This document shows, piece by piece, positions 8,944 to 18,061 of a DNA stretch of 64,000 nucleotides (the stretch's first letter is position 1; each line of letters opens with the position of its first letter). The notes below the pieces were generated by a model. It searched no databases, was not told the origin of the DNA, and saw nothing but the letters and a program-made list of their open reading frames with translations. Made by a program: the position numbers and the translations under genes. The DNA is from Duganella aceris (GTDB taxonomy: Bacteria; Pseudomonadota; Gammaproteobacteria; Burkholderiales; Burkholderiaceae_D): contig NZ_JAADJT010000007.1 in assembly GCF_011090165.1 (NCBI RefSeq), forward strand, positions 310,001 to 374,000, written 5' to 3'.

Positions 8944-11871
8944 ATGATTCAAGAAAAAATGTTGTCCCGTTCGCTGCGTCTGCTGTTCGCCGGCGGCCTC
9001 GGCCTCGCGGCGCTGCCGGCGCTGGCGCAGGACGCGACCGTGCAGGCGGAACAGGCCGCGCCGGCCACGCCGGCCGAGGCGCAGCCGGTGGCGCGGGTCG
9101 AGATCACCGGCTCGTCGATCAAGCGCATCGCCAAGGAGGGCGCGCTGCCGGTGCAGGTGCTGACCCAGGCCGAGATCAAACAGACCGGCGCCACCTCGGC
9201 CACCGAACTGATCCAGATGCTGCCGTCGATGCAGGGCTTCGTGCCATCGTCAAGCTCGGTCAACGGCGGCGGCGCCGGCGTCACCACGGCGGCCTTGCAC
9301 TCGCTGCCGTCGAAATACACGCTGGTGCTGCTCGACGGCCAGCGCGTGGCGCCGAGCGCGATCGGCTCGGGGCAGGGCGGCGGCTACGCGGTCAACATCT
9401 CCAGCATTCCGCTGGAGGCGGTGGAGCGGATCGAGATCCTCGGCGACGGCGCCTCGGCGCTGTACGGCTCGGACGCGATCGCCGGCGTGGTCAACTTCAT
9501 CCTGAAAAAGAACCTGACCACCGGCGAAGCCTACGCCACCTACGGCCAGCCGAAGAAGAACGGCGGCGAGTGGAGCAGCGCCGGCGTCACCAAGGGCTGG
9601 GGCGACCTCGAGACCGACGGCTGGAACGTGCTGGCCTCGTACAGCCACGACGAGCAGCAGCGCCTGACCGCGCTGCAGCGCGACTTCTCGGCGCCGGGCG
9701 CGTTCTTCAGGTTCAGCAGCGGCGGCAAACAGTACTACTTCGACCAGCGCACCGGCAACACCGAGCCGGCCAACATCACCTTCAACGCGCGCCCGATCGG
9801 CTCGACCGCCGACACCGCCGGCTACGCCATCAATCCCTACCTGGCCGCCAACGGCAATTGCGGCGGTCCGCTGGCCGGGCCGCTGGGCACGCAGTGCCGC
9901 TTCAACTACGCGGCGACGGTGGAGAACGTCCCCGGCAGCCACCGCGACAGCGGCCTGCTGAAGGGCAGCCTGAAGCTCAACGACAGCACCACCGCCTGGG
10001 CCGAGCTGGTGCTGTCGAGCTATTCGATGACCGCGCAGTACGCGCCGTCGGCGCAGCCGATGGGCGTCAACGCCACCACCCGCTTCCCGGCGCTGTATGC
10101 GCGCTACGTCACGCCCTACCTGGCCGCGAACGGCCTGGAGAACCCGACCGGCGACGCCACGCTGGGCTACCGTTCGGTGCTGATCGGCGGCCGCGCCGAC
10201 GAGTACAAGACCGACGCGCGCCACTTCGCCACCGGCATCGACGGCAACGCCTTCGGCTGGGGCTACAACGCCAGCCTGATCCTGTCGGAAACCGAGATCA
10301 AGGACAAGGCCGCCGGTGGCTACGCCGACTTCGAGAAGCTGGAGGCGCTGGTCTCGGCCGGGCAGTACGATCCGGTCACCGGTGTCGGCGCCGAGCTGCT
10401 GGTGCCGACACTGCTCAACGGCACCACCTTCTCCAAGACCACCTCCAAGCTCAACACCATCCACGTCGGCGCCCAGCACGACCTGTTCGTGCTGCCGGGC
10501 GGCACCTCGATCATCTCGCTGGGCGGCGACTATTCGAAGACCCGCTACGAGATCGACTACAACCCGCTGATCCTGGCCAACTCCGGCTATGCGACCCAGC
10601 CGGCGTCGCCCAACTATCCGGTCGGCGGCAACTACGGCCAGGTGCCGTTCGACGCCAAGCGCGACAACTGGGGCGTGTTCACCGAGCTGCTGTTCCCGAT
10701 CCATAAAACCTTCGAAGCCACCGTCTCCGGCCGCTACGACAAATACGACAACGTCAAGAGCAACTACGTGTTCGCCACCCAGCCGGACGCCAGCGGGCTG
10801 ATCCCGCGCCTGGCCGGCGGCGAACTGGGCAACAGCTCCAACGCCGGCACCTACAAGGTCAGCGCGCGCTGGACCCCGATCGACACGGTGCTGGTGCGCG
10901 GCGCCTATGGGCGCGGCTTCAAGGCGCCGAACCTGAACGACATCGCCGGCTCCAACACCTTCTTCGGCAGTACCGCCGGCAGCTACGCCTGCCCGTTCCC
11001 GGGTTCCCCCGGCTGCCAGGTGGGCCAGGCGCAGTATGACCTGCTGACCGGCCCCAACGGCCAGAGCGGCGACGCCGGCCTGCAACCCGAGAAGTCCAAA
11101 CAATGGACCTTCGGCGGCCGCGTCGAGCCGCTGACCGGGCTGTCGCTGGGCCTCGACCTGTGGAACGTGCAGATCCGCAACCAGGTGCTGTCGGCCGGCG
11201 TGCCGGAGCAGGTCGGTTTCGCCAACGCGCAGCAGTACCGCAACCTGTTCGTCAATCCGTATCCGGATCCGGCCGGCTACACCACCATCGCCTACCTGCT
11301 GGCGCCGATCAACGGCGGGGTCGCCAACTACCGTGGCGTCGACTGGGACTTCAGCTACCGCAAGCGCACCGGCTTCGGCGATGTGCGCGGCTCGTGGAAC
11401 GGCACCTACATGCTCAAGCAGAACTACACGCTGCAGGCCGGCGGCGAGGTCAACAGCGACCTCGGCCAGTTCGGTCCGGACAACGCGGTGGTGTTCCGGG
11501 TGCAGAGCAACCTGACGCTGAGCCTGACCAACGGCAAGCTGAGCAACGCGCTGACGGTGCATTACAAGTCCGGCTACCACGACCAGAAATACCCGATCGA
11601 CACGGCGGTGTTCGCCGTCAACCCGGACGGCAGCCGGGGCGACACGGTGGCCTTCGACGGCCTGTGGACGCCGTCGTACACCACCTTCGACTGGCAGGGC
11701 AAGTATGACTTCGGCCGGGTGGTGCTGACCGCCGGCATCAAGAACCTGTTCGACCGCGACCCGCCGTTCACGCTGCAGAACGCCGGCGGCGGCAACCAGA
11801 TCGGCTACGACGGCCGCTACGCCGATCCGGCCGGCCGCTCCTTCTACATCACCGGCAACCTCAAGTTCTGA
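8944..11871 (+). CDS. TonB-dependent receptor 3 of 6
   Basis: A 975-residue outer-membrane receptor and the only rightward one of the six. The start is fixed by GGAGG six bases before the ATG. The signal peptide is MIQEKMLSRSLRLLFAGGL through LPALAQ. VARVEITGSSIKRIAKEGAL leads into a plug with LVLLDGQRVAPSAI and ERIEILGDGASALYGSDAIAG. The barrel ends DPAGRSFYITGNLKF with terminal Phe. The plug, with SSVNGGGAGVTTAALHSL, groups it with receptors 4 and 5 rather than 1 and 2. It follows aroG by about 250 nt but is separated from it by a strong terminator, so it needs its own promoter. Substrate unknown. Confidence 0.93.
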   Translation: MIQEKMLSRSLRLLFAGGLGLAALPALAQDATVQAEQAAPATPAEAQPVARVEITGSSIKRIAKEGALPVQVLTQAEIKQTGATSATELIQMLPSMQGFVPSSSSVNGGGAGVTTAALHSLPSKYTLVLLDGQRVAPSAIGSGQGGGYAVNISSIPLEAVERIEILGDGASALYGSDAIAGVVNFILKKNLTTGEAYATYGQPKKNGGEWSSAGVTKGWGDLETDGWNVLASYSHDEQQRLTALQRDFSAPGAFFRFSSGGKQYYFDQRTGNTEPANITFNARPIGSTADTAGYAINPYLAANGNCGGPLAGPLGTQCRFNYAATVENVPGSHRDSGLLKGSLKLNDSTTAWAELVLSSYSMTAQYAPSAQPMGVNATTRFPALYARYVTPYLAANGLENPTGDATLGYRSVLIGGRADEYKTDARHFATGIDGNAFGWGYNASLILSETEIKDKAAGGYADFEKLEALVSAGQYDPVTGVGAELLVPTLLNGTTFSKTTSKLNTIHVGAQHDLFVLPGGTSIISLGGDYSKTRYEIDYNPLILANSGYATQPASPNYPVGGNYGQVPFDAKRDNWGVFTELLFPIHKTFEATVSGRYDKYDNVKSNYVFATQPDASGLIPRLAGGELGNSSNAGTYKVSARWTPIDTVLVRGAYGRGFKAPNLNDIAGSNTFFGSTAGSYACPFPGSPGCQVGQAQYDLLTGPNGQSGDAGLQPEKSKQWTFGGRVEPLTGLSLGLDLWNVQIRNQVLSAGVPEQVGFANAQQYRNLFVNPYPDPAGYTTIAYLLAPINGGVANYRGVDWDFSYRKRTGFGDVRGSWNGTYMLKQNYTLQAGGEVNSDLGQFGPDNAVVFRVQSNLTLSLTNGKLSNALTVHYKSGYHDQKYPIDTAVFAVNPDGSRGDTVAFDGLWTPSYTTFDWQGKYDFGRVVLTAGIKNLFDRDPPFTLQNAGGGNQIGYDGRYADPAGRSFYITGNLKF

Positions 11872-11886
11872 GCGTAACGCCGGACG

Positions 11887-11917
11887 AAAAAAAGGGGCCT
11901 CCGAGGAGGCCCCTTTT
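11887..11917. terminator. Bidirectional terminator between receptors 3 and 4
   Basis: GGGGCCTCC (11894-11902) and GGAGGCCCC (11905-11913) form the stem, flanked by seven A on the left and four T on the right. It can therefore stop both the rightward receptor 3 and the leftward receptor 4, which converge here. Confidence 0.88.
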
Positions 11918-11933
11918 CATGCGTGCCGACTGA

Positions 11934-14777
11934 TCAGAACTTGTAGTTGGCGGTCAGGTAGAACTGGCGGCCCAGCGGGTCGGTGTAGCGGCCATCGTAA
12001 CCGGCCTGGTTGCCGCCGCCGACGTTGCGGACGGTGAACGGCGGATCGCGGTCGAACAGGTTCTTGATGCCGGCGGTCAGCGTGAACTGCTTGCTCAGCT
12101 GGGCGCGGGTCTGCCAATCGAACGTGGTGTACGAGCTGACCTTGCGCGAGAACGGCACGTAGTCGCCCAGCGAACCGTCGGCCAGCACTTCACGCACCAC
12201 CGAGTCGTCCTCGGTGTACACCTGGTCCAGATAGCCGGAACGGTAGTTGGCGGTCAGCGAGTGCATGAACATGCTGGTGCGCAGCGACGCGGTCAGCTTC
12301 GAGATCCAGCGGAAGTTCACGTCCGAGTAGGAGTTGAAGCGGCCGATGTTTTTCTCGACGCCGCTTTCCGGCGTTTCCTGTTCCGACTTGCTCAGGTAGG
12401 TACCGGTCCACTGCACCGCGACCTTGCCGAAGGCGGTCGAGGTCTTGTAGGTATGATCCCAGTCGATGCCCTGGAAGTGCGAGCTGGCCAGGTTGAACGG
12501 GGTCAGCGCGGCGACCAGCACGTTCTGCTTCTGGATCGGATCGAAGTAGACGCGGATCAGGCTGTCGTACAGCGCTGGATTGTTGAACACCAGGTCTTCC
12601 GACAGGGTCTGGATCTGGTTGGTCAGCTTGACATCCCACACGTCGAAACCGAACGACAGGCTGGCGGTCGGTTCGAAGCGGAAGCCCAGCGTGGCTTGCT
12701 TCGATTCTTCCGGACGCAGCGAGCCTTCGCCGGTCGAAGCGTTGCCGCCGGTCAGCAGGCCGTATTCCGACGAGCCGCTCACGCACAATGGATAGCGTGG
12801 GTCGCTGGTGACCTTGATCGGGCAGGCGTGGAACGCCGACGAACCGTTGTTGACCAGCGGCTTGACGATGTTGGCCATGGTCGGCGCCTTGAAGCCGGTG
12901 CCGTAGGAACCGCGGATCAGCAGCGATTCCACCGGATTCCAGCGCAGCGCCAGCTTGTAGGTGGCCTTGCTGGCCGATTCGCCCTGCTTGCCCGGTGCGA
13001 TCAGGTTGCCGGCGGAGTCGAAGTTCTTGTCGTTCTTGACGGCCTGGAAATCATCGTAGCGGGTCGACGCGGTCAGGTCCATGTTCTTCAGGACCGGCAC
13101 CAGCAACTCGCCGTAGGCGCCCCAGCTCTTGCGGCTGGCGTCGATCGGCAAGGCGCCGGCGCTGCCGCCGACGATGGCGTCGGTGAAGTTCGGCTGTTGC
13201 TTGTTGGTGCCTTGCGAGAACGCGTCCGGCGCTTCCGAGTATTTCTGCTCGGTCAAGTCGGCGCCCAGCGCCAGTTGCGCCGGGCCGGCCGGCAGCTTGA
13301 ACACCTCGGTCACCGCGCTGGCCTGCAGCATGTTGATGGTGGACTTGGTTTCGTTGAACTGGTTGTGCAGCACGGCCGGGGCCAGCACCGCTTTGGCGGC
13401 GTCGCTTGGCGGCGCGAACGGATCGAACTTGCCGGAGGTGACCAGGGCGTCGAAGGCGTCCAGGCTCATGTAGCCGCCGGCGGCGGTGTCGGTCTGTTTG
13501 TTGTCCGAGTGGGTGAACGCGGCGTGGTAGTCGAAGTTCTTGTAGCTGCCGTCGACGCCGAAGGCGAGGTGGCGCGCTTCGGTCTTGTATTCGTCGGCGC
13601 GGCCGCCGGCGTCCACCAGACGCAGGTTCATGGTCACGCCGGTGACGGAGGCCGGATTGGTGATGCCGAGGCGGGCCAGGTAGGGCGCGATCGATTTGGC
13701 GTACAGCGCGCTGGTCAGCGGCACGCCCAGCGGTTGCGCCGGCGCGGCGTATTGCGCGGTGTTGCTGAACGACGAACCCAGCGCTTCGGCGAAGAAGTTG
13801 GTGCTTTCGTTGATCTTGTAGTTCAGCGAGGCGAACACGCTGTCGCGTTTCAGCGACGGGGTGTTCTGCACCGTCGCGGCGTAGTCGTACAGGCAGCGGT
13901 TGCCGACCTTGAACAGGTTGGCGCCGTTGCAGGCGCCGGTGGCGAACAGGTTGGGGCTGAACGCGGCGCTGCTGGCGGTGCCGGCGGCGTTGGTGTAGCG
14001 CACGGTGGCGGTGCCCGGGATCGAGTTCGAGCTCAGCTGGTACAAGCTGTATTTCTTGCCGTCCGAGGTGAACGGAATCACGCCGCTCTTGGAAAAGTCG
14101 AAGTCGCGCGCCCACGAGGCGGTGGTCTCGTCGTGCGAGCCCGACACCAGGATGTTGTAGCCGTCCTTGTCGAGGTCGCCCCAGCCCTTGGAAATGGTGG
14201 CGGTCGAGGTCTGGCCGGCGCTGCGTTTCGGCTGCTGGTAGGACGCTTCGATGATGGCGTCGGTCTGGTTTTTCTTGAGGATGAAGTTGACCACGCCGGC
14301 GATGGCGTCGGAGCCGTACAGCGTGTTGGCGCCGTCGGTCAGGATCTCGACGCGCTCGACCGCCGCCAGCGGGATGCTGGCCAGGTTGACGGTGGCGCCG
14401 GAATTGGCGGGCGCCAGACGGCGGCCGTTCAGCAGCACCAGCGTGTAGCCTTCGCCGATGCCGTGGATCGACGCGGTCTGCAGACCGCCGCCGCCGCCGT
14501 TGACCGACATCGACGAGGTGGTGAAACCTTGCATCGACGGCAGCGTGGCGATCAGGTCGGCGACGTTGGAGGCGCCGGTCTGTTCGATCTGCGCCTTCGA
14601 CAGCGTCTGCACCGGCAGCGCGCCTTCGGCGGTGATGCGCTTGATGCTCGAACCGGTGATCTCCACGCGCTGGACCGGCGCGTCGGTGGTTTGCGCCACG
14701 GCGGCATGCATGCCCAGGACCAGTCCACTGGCGCAGATCAGGCGTACCGATCGCGCCAATACAGTTTCAACCATCAT
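11934..14777 (-). CDS. TonB-dependent receptor 4 of 6
   Basis: A 947-residue receptor with GGGAG seven bases before the first of two ATGs. The signal peptide is MMVETVLARSVRLICASGL through MHAAVAQ. QRVEITGSSIKRITAEGALP is followed by a plug carrying MSVNGGGGGLQTASIHGIGE, LVLLNGRRLAPANSG and ERVEILTDGANTLYGSDAIAG. It ends DPLGRQFYLTANYKF. It belongs with receptors 3 and 5 by plug motifs. The plug has GAN in place of the usual GAS in the DGAS segment. A 405-nt AT-rich gap lies upstream. Substrate unknown. Confidence 0.93.
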   Translation of the reverse strand: MMVETVLARSVRLICASGLVLGMHAAVAQTTDAPVQRVEITGSSIKRITAEGALPVQTLSKAQIEQTGASNVADLIATLPSMQGFTTSSMSVNGGGGGLQTASIHGIGEGYTLVLLNGRRLAPANSGATVNLASIPLAAVERVEILTDGANTLYGSDAIAGVVNFILKKNQTDAIIEASYQQPKRSAGQTSTATISKGWGDLDKDGYNILVSGSHDETTASWARDFDFSKSGVIPFTSDGKKYSLYQLSSNSIPGTATVRYTNAAGTASSAAFSPNLFATGACNGANLFKVGNRCLYDYAATVQNTPSLKRDSVFASLNYKINESTNFFAEALGSSFSNTAQYAAPAQPLGVPLTSALYAKSIAPYLARLGITNPASVTGVTMNLRLVDAGGRADEYKTEARHLAFGVDGSYKNFDYHAAFTHSDNKQTDTAAGGYMSLDAFDALVTSGKFDPFAPPSDAAKAVLAPAVLHNQFNETKSTINMLQASAVTEVFKLPAGPAQLALGADLTEQKYSEAPDAFSQGTNKQQPNFTDAIVGGSAGALPIDASRKSWGAYGELLVPVLKNMDLTASTRYDDFQAVKNDKNFDSAGNLIAPGKQGESASKATYKLALRWNPVESLLIRGSYGTGFKAPTMANIVKPLVNNGSSAFHACPIKVTSDPRYPLCVSGSSEYGLLTGGNASTGEGSLRPEESKQATLGFRFEPTASLSFGFDVWDVKLTNQIQTLSEDLVFNNPALYDSLIRVYFDPIQKQNVLVAALTPFNLASSHFQGIDWDHTYKTSTAFGKVAVQWTGTYLSKSEQETPESGVEKNIGRFNSYSDVNFRWISKLTASLRTSMFMHSLTANYRSGYLDQVYTEDDSVVREVLADGSLGDYVPFSRKVSSYTTFDWQTRAQLSKQFTLTAGIKNLFDRDPPFTVRNVGGGNQAGYDGRYTDPLGRQFYLTANYKF

Positions 14778-15182
14778 TATGTAGCTCCCAAAATTTGAAC
14801 ACGGCTGGATGTGATTTTTATGTAGTCGATTTCAGCGGCTGGACCGGCACCGCAAAAAAAGCATGAAAGTTCTTTTCATTTCTGCATCAAAGCATTCGCC
14901 GTTCTTCGCTGTCAACGTTAAAACATCTATACAACTTGCGCCAAATTCGCCCGAAATCCGCTCTAATTTGGTGCGAGTGGGTGTGTTTCCGTTGGAAAAA
15001 TTGGTTTACTATCAAAAATTAAGTGATTTGTATTGAAAAAGTGCAACATGGTGGTGCAAGCATGTTGTGTGAAACTGCATCAATGCTGAAACATAACGTT
15101 ACATTTTTGCGACAAAGCGCCCGGCGTAAAAAAACCCGGACGCGCCCAAGGGCGGGTCCGGGTCGACGTCACCGCCGGGCTA
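14778..15182. other. Gene-free gap upstream of receptor 4
   Basis: A 405-nt stretch, markedly richer in A/T than its surroundings, between two leftward receptor genes. It holds the terminator of receptor 5 (15128-15163) and must hold the promoter and control sites of receptor 4, but no -35/-10 pair stands out clearly on the minus strand. A rightward ORF from 15023 is not credible: it has no family resemblance and runs into antisense of receptor 5. Confidence 0.6.
15128..15163 (-). terminator. Terminator of receptor 5 (leftward)
   Basis: CCCGGAC and CGCCC on the left pair with GGGCG and GTCCGGG on the right across an AA-type loop with one mismatch. The seven A at 15128-15134 become the T-run on the minus strand, just beyond the stop of receptor 5. 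Confidence 0.82.
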
Positions 15183-17981
15183 TCAGAACTTGTAAGAACC
15201 GCTCAGATAGAAGGTGCGGCCCAGCGCGCTGGAGTACGACGGGTTGTAGCCGATCTGGTGCGAACCGGTGTTGCGCAGCGAGAACGGCGGATTGCGGTCG
15301 AACAGATTGATCGCGCCGGCCGTGATCTCCACGTTCTTCAGCGGACGGTAGGCCGTCTGCAGGTCGAAGGTGGTGTAGCTCGGCACTTCCAGCGTGATGT
15401 CGTAGCACGACTGCGCCGCGTCGGCCGTGGTCACCGCGCAATCGTCGGCGTTCTGGTGCTTGTCGGTGTAGCCATTGCGGTAGTTGGCGATCAGCGTATG
15501 GGTCCACTGCGCGTTTTCCCACGAGCTGCTGGCCTTGATGATGTTGCGGAAGCTGACCTTGTCGTTCGAACCGTAACGGTTCAGGCTGGTCTCCCACTGG
15601 TCGTCGGTGCCCGGCGTGGTGTAGCGCGAGCGCAGCAGGTAGGTGCCGGCCAGACGGTTGGTCAGGCGGCCGTCGAACAGCTTGGTCTTCTGCGTGAAGT
15701 CGTAGTCGATGCCACGGTTTTCCACCTTGCCGATGTTAATCGGCAGCAGCTTGATCGCCAGCACGTCCAGCCCGGTCGAGCCGATGTGCTTGGTGGTGAA
15801 CAGGTTGGCGTACTTGGCCGGGTTCTGGAAGATCAGGCCTTCGGACACCGAAGTCACCTGGTCGCGGATCTCGACGTTCCACAGGTCCAGCGCGACGCTG
15901 GTGCTGCTGGTCGGCTCCCACACGGCGCCGATCGACCATTGCTTGGATTTCTCCGGCTTCAGGTCCGGGTTGCCGCCCTGGAACACTTCGAACTGCCCAC
16001 GGCCGCTTTCGCAGAACTTGGCCAGTGGGTGGTTGGCCAGGCCGTTGGCGGCGGTCAGCGGGCAGCCGTAGGTGCCGCCGGTGACGCCGAACTCTTCCAG
16101 CGGACCGGCGATCTCGGTCATGCTGGCGGCGCGGAAGCCGGAGCCGGTGGCGGCGCGCAGCATCAGGTTGCTGGCGGCCGAGTACTTGGCCGATACTTTA
16201 TACGTGCCCGCGCTGGCGGAGTCGCCGACGTCGTGGCCGGCCAGCTGGTCCTTGACCGCGCCGATGTGGTCCCAGCGGCCGGAGGCCGTCAGTTCCAGCT
16301 TTTTGCTGATCGGCATCAGCAGCTCGGCGAAGGCGCCGCCGTTGGCGCGCTGGTAGCTGTTGTCGAACACCGGGCTGTCGAACAGGATCAGCGCGTTCTT
16401 GGCCACGCTTTCCTGGTCGGTGTTGAAGCTGGTGACGCGGTAGTCGGCGCCGACCGCCAGGATGGCGCTGCCGCCGCCCAGCTGGAACACCGGACGCGAG
16501 GCGTGCGCGTCGGCGCTCTTCATGACCACGGTCTGGGTGTTGTACAGGCCGCTGAAGCCGGTGCTGTTGAGCTTGTCGCGCATCGCTTGCGGCATCCCGC
16601 CCTGGGCGTAGGCGAACGGGTCGAACTCGCCGCTGTCGAGCAGGGTCTGGAACTTGTCGGCCAGCGGGAAGCCGCCCAGGTACTTCTGTTCCTGCTTGTT
16701 GCGCGACCAGGTCAGCGCCGAATTGACGTCCCAGCCGAAAGCGGTGCCGTCGACGCCGCCGACCAGGTGTGCGGCCTTGGTGCCGTATTCGTAGCCACGG
16801 TTGCCCATTTCATACAGGCGGTACTTGACCGCCACCGAGGTGACGCCGGCGCGCTGCTCCGGGGTCAGGTAGGGCGAAACGTACTTGTTGTACAGCGGCG
16901 AGCCGGCCGCCAGCGAGAAGTCGGCCGGGTAGGGCGCGATGCGGGCGGTGATCTTGGCTTCGGTGTAGGCGGCGTCGAAGAAGCCCTTGAAGCCGCTGTT
17001 GCCCAGCTTCAGGCTGCCCGAGCTGAAGATCGAATCGCGGCTCGATTCCGGATTGATCTCGATGGTCGAGGTGTAATCGTAGTAGCACTGGCCGTCGCCG
17101 AAGGCGTCGACGTTGACCGGCGCGCACTTGCCGTTGATCAGCGCGTACGGGTTCAGGTTGACGGTCTGCGCGTCGCCCTTGGCGTCCTTGTACTTGACGG
17201 CGGCGTTGGCCGGGATTGCGCGCGACGAACCGTTAAGGAATTGCAGCGCCTTGCCGTTCTTCGGATCGGTGAAGTTGATCATGCCGGTCTTGGCGAAATC
17301 GCGGTCCGACGCCTTCAGGCGTTTCTGCTCGTCGTGGCTGAGCGAGACGAACACGCTGTAGCCGTCTTCCTCGTAGTCGCCGAAGCCCTTGCTCAGGCTG
17401 ACCGAATTGGAGCGGCCGCCTTTTTCCTCAGGGGCGGAATACTTGGCGTTGATTTCCCACGGCGCCGCGCCCTTTTTCAGGATGAAGTTGATGACGCCGG
17501 CGATCGCGTCGGCGCCGTACAGCGCCGAGGCGCCGTCGGTCAGCACTTCAACCCGCTCGATGGCCGACAGGGGAATCGAATTCAGGTCGATCACGGTGCC
17601 GGAGTTGGCCGGCGCGATGCGGCGGCCGTTCAGCAGCACCAGCGTGTAGGACGCGCCGATATCGTGGATCGAGGCGGTGGTGACGCCACCGCCGCCGCCG
17701 CCGACCGAGTCGGCCGCGACCGAGAAGCCCTGCATCGCCGGCAGTTGCTGGATGAAGTCGGTCACGGTGGTGACGCCGGACTTCTTGATGTCTTTCTGGC
17801 TGAACGATTGCACCGGCAGCGAGGACTCGGCGGCGATGCGCTTGATGCTGGAGCCGGTGATTTCAACGCGTTGCATCGCCGGTTCCGCGGCGTCCTGGGC
17901 GAAGGCTTGGCCCAGGGTCATGGCCAGTCCGCCGGCAAACATCGCGCGCAGCGAACGGGACAGGATTGTTTCTTTGATCAT
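15183..17981 (-). CDS. TonB-dependent receptor 5 of 6
   Basis: A 932-residue receptor. The signal peptide is MIKETILSRSLRAMFAGGL through GQAFAQ. QRVEITGSSIKRIAAESSLP leads into a plug with DSVGGGGGGVTTASIHDIGA, LVLLNGRRIAPANSG and ERVEVLTDGASALYGADAIAG. It ends SALGRTFYLSGSYKF with terminal Phe. It groups with receptors 3 and 4. The ribosome site is poor (AAGAG-like purines), so the start rests mainly on the signal peptide. It lies only 80 nt downstream of the sixth receptor, with a terminator between, so read-through or its own promoter in that short gap must drive it. Substrate unknown. Confidence 0.93.
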   Translation of the reverse strand: MIKETILSRSLRAMFAGGLAMTLGQAFAQDAAEPAMQRVEITGSSIKRIAAESSLPVQSFSQKDIKKSGVTTVTDFIQQLPAMQGFSVAADSVGGGGGGVTTASIHDIGASYTLVLLNGRRIAPANSGTVIDLNSIPLSAIERVEVLTDGASALYGADAIAGVINFILKKGAAPWEINAKYSAPEEKGGRSNSVSLSKGFGDYEEDGYSVFVSLSHDEQKRLKASDRDFAKTGMINFTDPKNGKALQFLNGSSRAIPANAAVKYKDAKGDAQTVNLNPYALINGKCAPVNVDAFGDGQCYYDYTSTIEINPESSRDSIFSSGSLKLGNSGFKGFFDAAYTEAKITARIAPYPADFSLAAGSPLYNKYVSPYLTPEQRAGVTSVAVKYRLYEMGNRGYEYGTKAAHLVGGVDGTAFGWDVNSALTWSRNKQEQKYLGGFPLADKFQTLLDSGEFDPFAYAQGGMPQAMRDKLNSTGFSGLYNTQTVVMKSADAHASRPVFQLGGGSAILAVGADYRVTSFNTDQESVAKNALILFDSPVFDNSYQRANGGAFAELLMPISKKLELTASGRWDHIGAVKDQLAGHDVGDSASAGTYKVSAKYSAASNLMLRAATGSGFRAASMTEIAGPLEEFGVTGGTYGCPLTAANGLANHPLAKFCESGRGQFEVFQGGNPDLKPEKSKQWSIGAVWEPTSSTSVALDLWNVEIRDQVTSVSEGLIFQNPAKYANLFTTKHIGSTGLDVLAIKLLPINIGKVENRGIDYDFTQKTKLFDGRLTNRLAGTYLLRSRYTTPGTDDQWETSLNRYGSNDKVSFRNIIKASSSWENAQWTHTLIANYRNGYTDKHQNADDCAVTTADAAQSCYDITLEVPSYTTFDLQTAYRPLKNVEITAGAINLFDRNPPFSLRNTGSHQIGYNPSYSSALGRTFYLSGSYKF

Positions 17982-18007
17982 CTTGCTCTTACTCTCTTCT
18001 TAAAGTG

Positions 18008-18038
18008 AAAAAAGGACAGCGATCGCTCGCCGTCCTTT
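18008..18038 (-). terminator. Terminator of receptor 6 (leftward)
   Basis: AAAGGAC (18011-18017) pairs with GTCCTTT (18032-18038), with inner pairing around GCGATCGC. The A-run at 18008-18013 is the T-run on the minus strand. It lies in the 80-nt gap before receptor 5. Confidence 0.75.
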
Positions 18039-18061
18039 CGGTGCCATTCAACTAACAGTGA

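Noticed and set aside
9250..11580. Long minus-strand frame inside receptor 3, and similar plus-strand frames inside receptors 1, 2, 4, 5 and 6
   Set aside because: All are Arg/Ala/Gly/Val-biased shadows of receptor genes that have signal peptides, plugs and beta-signals.
15023..15310. Possible small gene upstream of receptor 4
   Set aside because: It has no ribosome site or motif, and its second half is antisense to receptor 5.
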